Positions 60,610 to 64,000 of a stretch of DNA of 64,000 bases are shown one piece after another. Made by a program: the position numbers and the translations under genes. This stretch comes from Coenobita brevimanus. Lineage: Eukaryota > Arthropoda > Malacostraca > Decapoda > Coenobitidae. Location of the stretch: assembly GCA_032717465.1 (NCBI GenBank), contig CM064657.1, positions 23,408,848 through 23,472,847 of the forward strand, in the 5' to 3' direction. How positions within the stretch are numbered: the first letter of the stretch is position 1; every line of letters begins with the position of its first letter. Below the pieces are notes generated by a model, which was not told where the DNA came from, made no database searches, and saw only the letters and a program-made list of their open reading frames with translations.

Positions 60610-61365
60610 CAGTTTTTTACTGTCTCTAGAGTCTTACACTATGCTGTCCATTGACATCCAGTTTAGTAGAATGGTAGATATGACTTGTGAACTGGATTGG
60701 AGACAAAGCAAGCAGGTATCTGTTGATATGAAGGGTCTGTGTGTAACATATTGCACGTTAGTGGCACTTGTCTGTACATGTTCTCATGCATTACAGTCAA
60801 ATCACACACGTGAGGCTAAGTCTTCTCGATGGCGTACCAAGATTTGCAGTTCTGCTCATAGTATTAGCTAACAGAATACTAGTACCTGCACGGTGTGTCC
60901 ACAGCCGTGCTAGATGTACCCCACCTCTGACCCACATCATTGTACCTCCTATACTGTATAGTGTTTCATCGAGATACTGGCAAAATATTGATTGTATCTG
61001 TCTGCCTGCCGTTCACACTTGTTCACTCGGTATTGCGGTAAGATATTGTTTGATAACATTTTGCCAATAATGTTACAGCAGTGTTAATGCACATCACCTG
61101 CCGTGCTAAATTCTGTCATCCTGCTATTTAGTGTACCTGAATTTGTGTTACATAGATTTACACTGATACACAGACTTCACAGAGTTCGGTCCCAGCGAGG
61201 TGGTCCCGCCTTAACACTAAAGATAAGGCTTAATCTAGGTCATAGGTGTGCACGAAAATGATACTACAGCTGGATGAGCGGTATTTTATTTTGTTCAGTA
61301 ACTTGAGTGGCTGCCATGTCAGTAGAACACATGCCGGTAGTTTCTGTAGGGTTAACACTTTCATG
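60610..61365. other. No recognised gene
   Basis: Mixed sequence; the frames at 60641-61070 overlap and have no recognised domain. Confidence 0.4.
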
Positions 61366-61446
61366 TTGCTGATGATGATGATCATCATCATCATCATCAT
61401 CATGATCATGATCATGATAACGATGTAGATAATGATGATGATGATG
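61366..61446. repeat. GAT/ATC repeat with inverted symmetry
   Basis: (GAT)n turns into (ATC)n and back into ATGATC and GATGAT units, giving short perfect palindromes. Confidence 0.8.
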
Positions 61447-61582
61447 ACAAGGGGAGAATCAAGAGATAAAAGATATATGGAAAGGAAAGAGGCAGGAAAG
61501 ACCAAAAAAATATAATGTCGATAAAAAGGAAAGCAAGAAAATAACAAATTGAAAAGGATGAAAGAAGATAAGTAGAATTAAG

Positions 61583-61682
61583 TTAACCACTTCACTACGA
61601 GAGTGATCTCTATAGCTGCCTAAAGTCATCCGGCGGTAGCATGGATAAAATACAAAACTCGTCATTGTAGTGGAGAAGTTAA
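61583..61682 (-). repeat. R1 repeat, best-bounded copy (type description)
   Basis: This 100-bp copy begins TTAACCACTTCACTACGAGA and ends GTCATTGTAGTGGAGAAG-TTAA. The first 18 bp and the reverse complement of the last 18 match at 14 positions, so the repeat has terminal inverted repeats bounded by TTAA. Across the window the family can be described (in the + sense) as TTAACCCCTTCAGTACG, GTGACG, a T-tract, CTTGCTGCC-CCAGACG, ATTTTATTCAGCT-AGGAG, GACCTCTCGTA and GTGAAGGGGTTAA. TTAA targets with CCC-type ends are characteristic of piggyBac transposons, so a piggyBac-like MITE is my best guess. No transposase is present in the window. About 35-40 copies or fragments can be seen. Confidence 0.65.
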
Positions 61683-61739
61683 GGGAGATTATATCCAAGT
61701 CCACTGAATGTGAGAGATTTCTGCGACTGTGAATTTGCT

Positions 61740-61910
61740 GGAATACTTGAGCTAAGCAGAAGAGAGGAGGAGGAGGAAGAAAAAGAGGTGGAGGAGGAAG
61801 AAGAGATAGAGGAGGAGGAAGAAGAAGAAGAAACGAGATAGAGGAGGAAGAAGAAGAGATAGAGAAGGAGGAAGAGGAGGAGGAGGAGGGAAAGAAGAGG
61901 AAGGAACAGC
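61740..61910. repeat. GGA/GAA-rich polypurine tract
   Basis: Nearly pure A/G with GAGGAGGAA units. Confidence 0.85.
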
Positions 61911-62205
61911 AAAAGTATAGGAACCAGGGAAAGACAGACTTGATATTTCTCATGTGCTTTACGGTAATTCGAATATTTGTAAACATTTTGCATGCCTTTT
62001 ACAATAATATATGTAATCTTGAGTCATCACAACAGCATTAGGCAAAGGTAGATGGAGTGGCGGCATCATCAAAGAATAAACAAACATTCAACAATCTCAT
62101 TTATTGCTGGTTTTCTCATTTACTCATGCGTTCTTCTGTTTTTTTCTCTGTTCATTTTTTTTCATCCATAATGATATTCATCCGTCGCCTAAACAGACAT
62201 GGAAG

Positions 62206-62355
<150 letters not shown>

Positions 62356-62379
62356 AAAAAATCGCAGCGTCCAATTCCA

Positions 62380-62636
62380 CCCATTCATGATTTCGTCCAC
62401 CTCATTCAGTGTTCAGTTTTCCCGCTTTGTACTGTGTCGTTCCCTCACTTCATCAGTTCATTAATTTGCCCGACATTTTTACGTTTCATTTACTTTTCAG
62501 TTTCCCCATTCTGTGGTGTAGCATCTATTTTATTTCTTCACTAATTATTCATCCGTCTATTCCGTTAGTCTTCCTTTCAGCCATTTGTCAGTTATACCCT
62601 TCGTTAATGCAGTCATTCATCTAGCTTTTCATTACT
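62380..62636. repeat. Degenerate CATTCA/TTCATT pyrimidine-rich sequence
   Basis: Short TTCATTCAGT, CACTTCATCAG and TTATTCATCC pieces recur. Not coding. Confidence 0.45.
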
Positions 62637-62639
62637 TAA

Positions 62640-63486
62640 CTATCCATATACGCAGATGACTCAACACTACATAGTTCATTCACACTCAGACATCCATTTA
62701 CAAAGTCTAATATTTCTACCTCTCAACTCAGTACAGCCATCTCTATAAATCAAGACCTATCTACGATCAGTGAATGGGGACAAAACAACCTTGTCTCTTT
62801 TAATGCTAGTATACAGTTTACTAATAGACAGATATTGCCAGATTCGTATATTACCTTCAGTACTACTAATATTCCCATCTCCAGAAGTATTGATATTCTC
62901 GGCGTCTCACTTAACAATGTCCTCAGCTGGACCACTCATGTTAGATCACTTGCTAAAACCGCCTCAGAGAAACTTGGTTTAATGTACGGAGTCCGTAACT
63001 TCTTCGCTGACGAGCAGTTAGCTATAATTTATAAGTCATGTGCGCTCTCAGCTTGAATATTGCTCACCCTTGTCGAATGGATGTGGAGAGGTTGCATTAA
63101 AACAATTAGACAAAATTCAGAACAAAGCTGTTAGAATTATTAACAACCCTGCCATTACAAATAAACTACCTCCCCTGCAAATAAGAAGGACTGTTGCCTC
63201 CCTTGCATTATTTTACAGATATTTTTATGGCAAATGCTCAGACGAAGTTGCGTCCATGGTGCCACCTTTCCATGCCTTCCTCCCTGCTACACGGGCATCT
63301 GGTAGCGCTCATGACTGGAATGTCACTCAGCCATGTTGCAGAACTTCTGCCTATCAGAATTCTTTCATTTCCCGAACTGCATCTCTCTGGAACTCGCCTC
63401 CCCAGAGTTGTTTCCCTCCAAATTTCAAGCCACAACTGTTCAAGTCTAACTGTTACAGATATTTTATGAACAGAGGACACCAGTGA
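62640..63486 (+). pseudogene. Jockey/CR1-like LINE, C-terminal half of reverse transcriptase
   Basis: The reading frame starts at the catalytic box, IYADDSTLHSSF (YADD at 62649-62660). It then gives INQDLSTISEWGQNNLVSFN, IDILGVSLNNVLSWTTHV, LAKTASEKLGLMYGVRNFF and AIIYKSC. A frameshift near 63043 (apparent loss of two bases) moves it to a second frame: RSQLEYCSPL, KQLDKIQNKAVRIINNP, LASLALFYRYFYGKCSDE-type sequence, SRTASLWNSPPQ and the end CYRYFMNRGHQ with a TGA stop at 63484-63486. This order is typical of jockey/CR1-group proteins of arthropods. The 5' part is missing and the 3' side runs into ATT- and T-rich sequence and a short (TA)n (63538-63556). Inactive because of the truncation and frameshift. 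Confidence 0.85.
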
Positions 63487-63537
63487 TCTAGTGTATGGAT
63501 TATTATTATTTTTTTTCCTTCCTCCGTTCTGTTATTA

Positions 63538-64000
63538 ATATATATATATATATATAAAACATCTATCCATCCATCCTCCAACTGTCCATCCATACATTCT
63601 CCACCAGGATGCGATGCCGGGCAAAGTGGCCTATCTGACAGTGAAGTGCTCCCAACGTTTATGTTTGAAGCAGTTTTTATCACGGCAATTAGCTGAGGGA
63701 GTTAGGAAGCGGCAGATGCATCGCTTGATTGGCCCAGGTGCTAAAGTAGGCAGACGGGCCCATCCAATCTGCTGGTGTTGAGTCCAGTTTGCCTGATGAC
63801 CCATATATCGGGGGTGCCATGAGAGCAGACCCGGTTATTTTGCTAAGTGGTGATCCTCAGGCACGATGGAATTATGCTGCTGGGTGGGGGGAGGAGTGGG
63901 GGAGGAGGGGATAGGGGTAGGGGGATGGCCAAAGTTCATTGACTCTCAAATGTAGTCAGAGTGCTCAGAGTAAATAAACTGCACTGTGTTTTATCGTCCG
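63538..64000. other. Short (TA)n, CATC repeats and a G-rich segment; no gene
   Basis: (TA)n at 63538-63556, CATCTATCCATCCATCC at 63560-63576 and a G-run-rich stretch at 63884-63926 (four or more runs of three to six G). Confidence 0.6.

Overview
The window looks like intergenic or deep intronic DNA from an arthropod, most likely a decapod crustacean. The reasons are the very high density of dinucleotide microsatellites ((TA)n, (CA)n, (GA)n), short TTAGG tracts of the arthropod telomere type, the mixture of RTE-like, other non-LTR (LINE) and Penelope-like retroelement fragments, and dispersed repeats of a kind I associate with decapod sequence. The taxon is an inference; no host gene, rRNA or mitochondrial marker fixes it. 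I find no convincing host protein-coding exon. Long open frames are either retroelement remnants or translations of simple sequence.

Layout. 0-9 kb: simple repeats, purine blocks and dispersed repeats. 9.2-12 kb: a short 5'-truncated LINE with an 8-bp target-site duplication, then a tandem array of about 425-bp units. 12.2-15.4 kb: G/A-rich minisatellites, including a 33-bp unit. 15.4-16.8 kb: a heavily decayed LINE recognisable only in pieces. 17.8-19.0 kb: an RTE-clade LINE broken by one in-frame stop. 19.4-20.05 kb: a hAT-like non-autonomous transposon. 21.1-21.7 kb: an internally deleted mariner-like element with 20-bp inverted repeats and TA duplication. 22.9-23.7 kb: a LINE inserted into an older dispersed repeat, with an 11-bp duplication. 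26-27.3 kb: an array rich in AGGTCA-type motifs beside another repeat family. 29.3-29.85 kb: a second LINE of the 22.9-kb family. 32.7-36.4 kb: a chain of elements separated by (TA)n arrays (Penelope-like fragment, LINE with one reading frame over 680 codons and three stops, Tc1-like MITE). 39.5 and 50.1 kb: two nearly identical 256-bp tRNA-derived SINEs, each lying between (AC)n tracts. 50.85-51.42 kb: a 30-bp minisatellite. 53.0-53.3 kb: a LINE fragment inside a CATTCAGG-rich repeat. 56.6-57.5 kb: a cluster of a roughly 100-bp repeat. 58.5-58.9 kb: a 376-bp foldback with TTAGG-rich arms. 62.6-63.5 kb: the C-terminal half of a jockey/CR1-like reverse transcriptase.

The most interesting signals are (1) a degenerate roughly 100-bp family (called R1 here) present in some 35-40 copies, with TTAA-bounded inverted ends, which looks like a piggyBac-type MITE; (2) the repeated coincidence of retroelement boundaries with (TA)n or (AC)n microsatellites; (3) a Penelope-like fragment with inverted terminal segments and a hammerhead-like motif; and (4) the telomere-repeat foldback. 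All calls come from reading the sequence by eye; boundaries of degenerate repeats are approximate.
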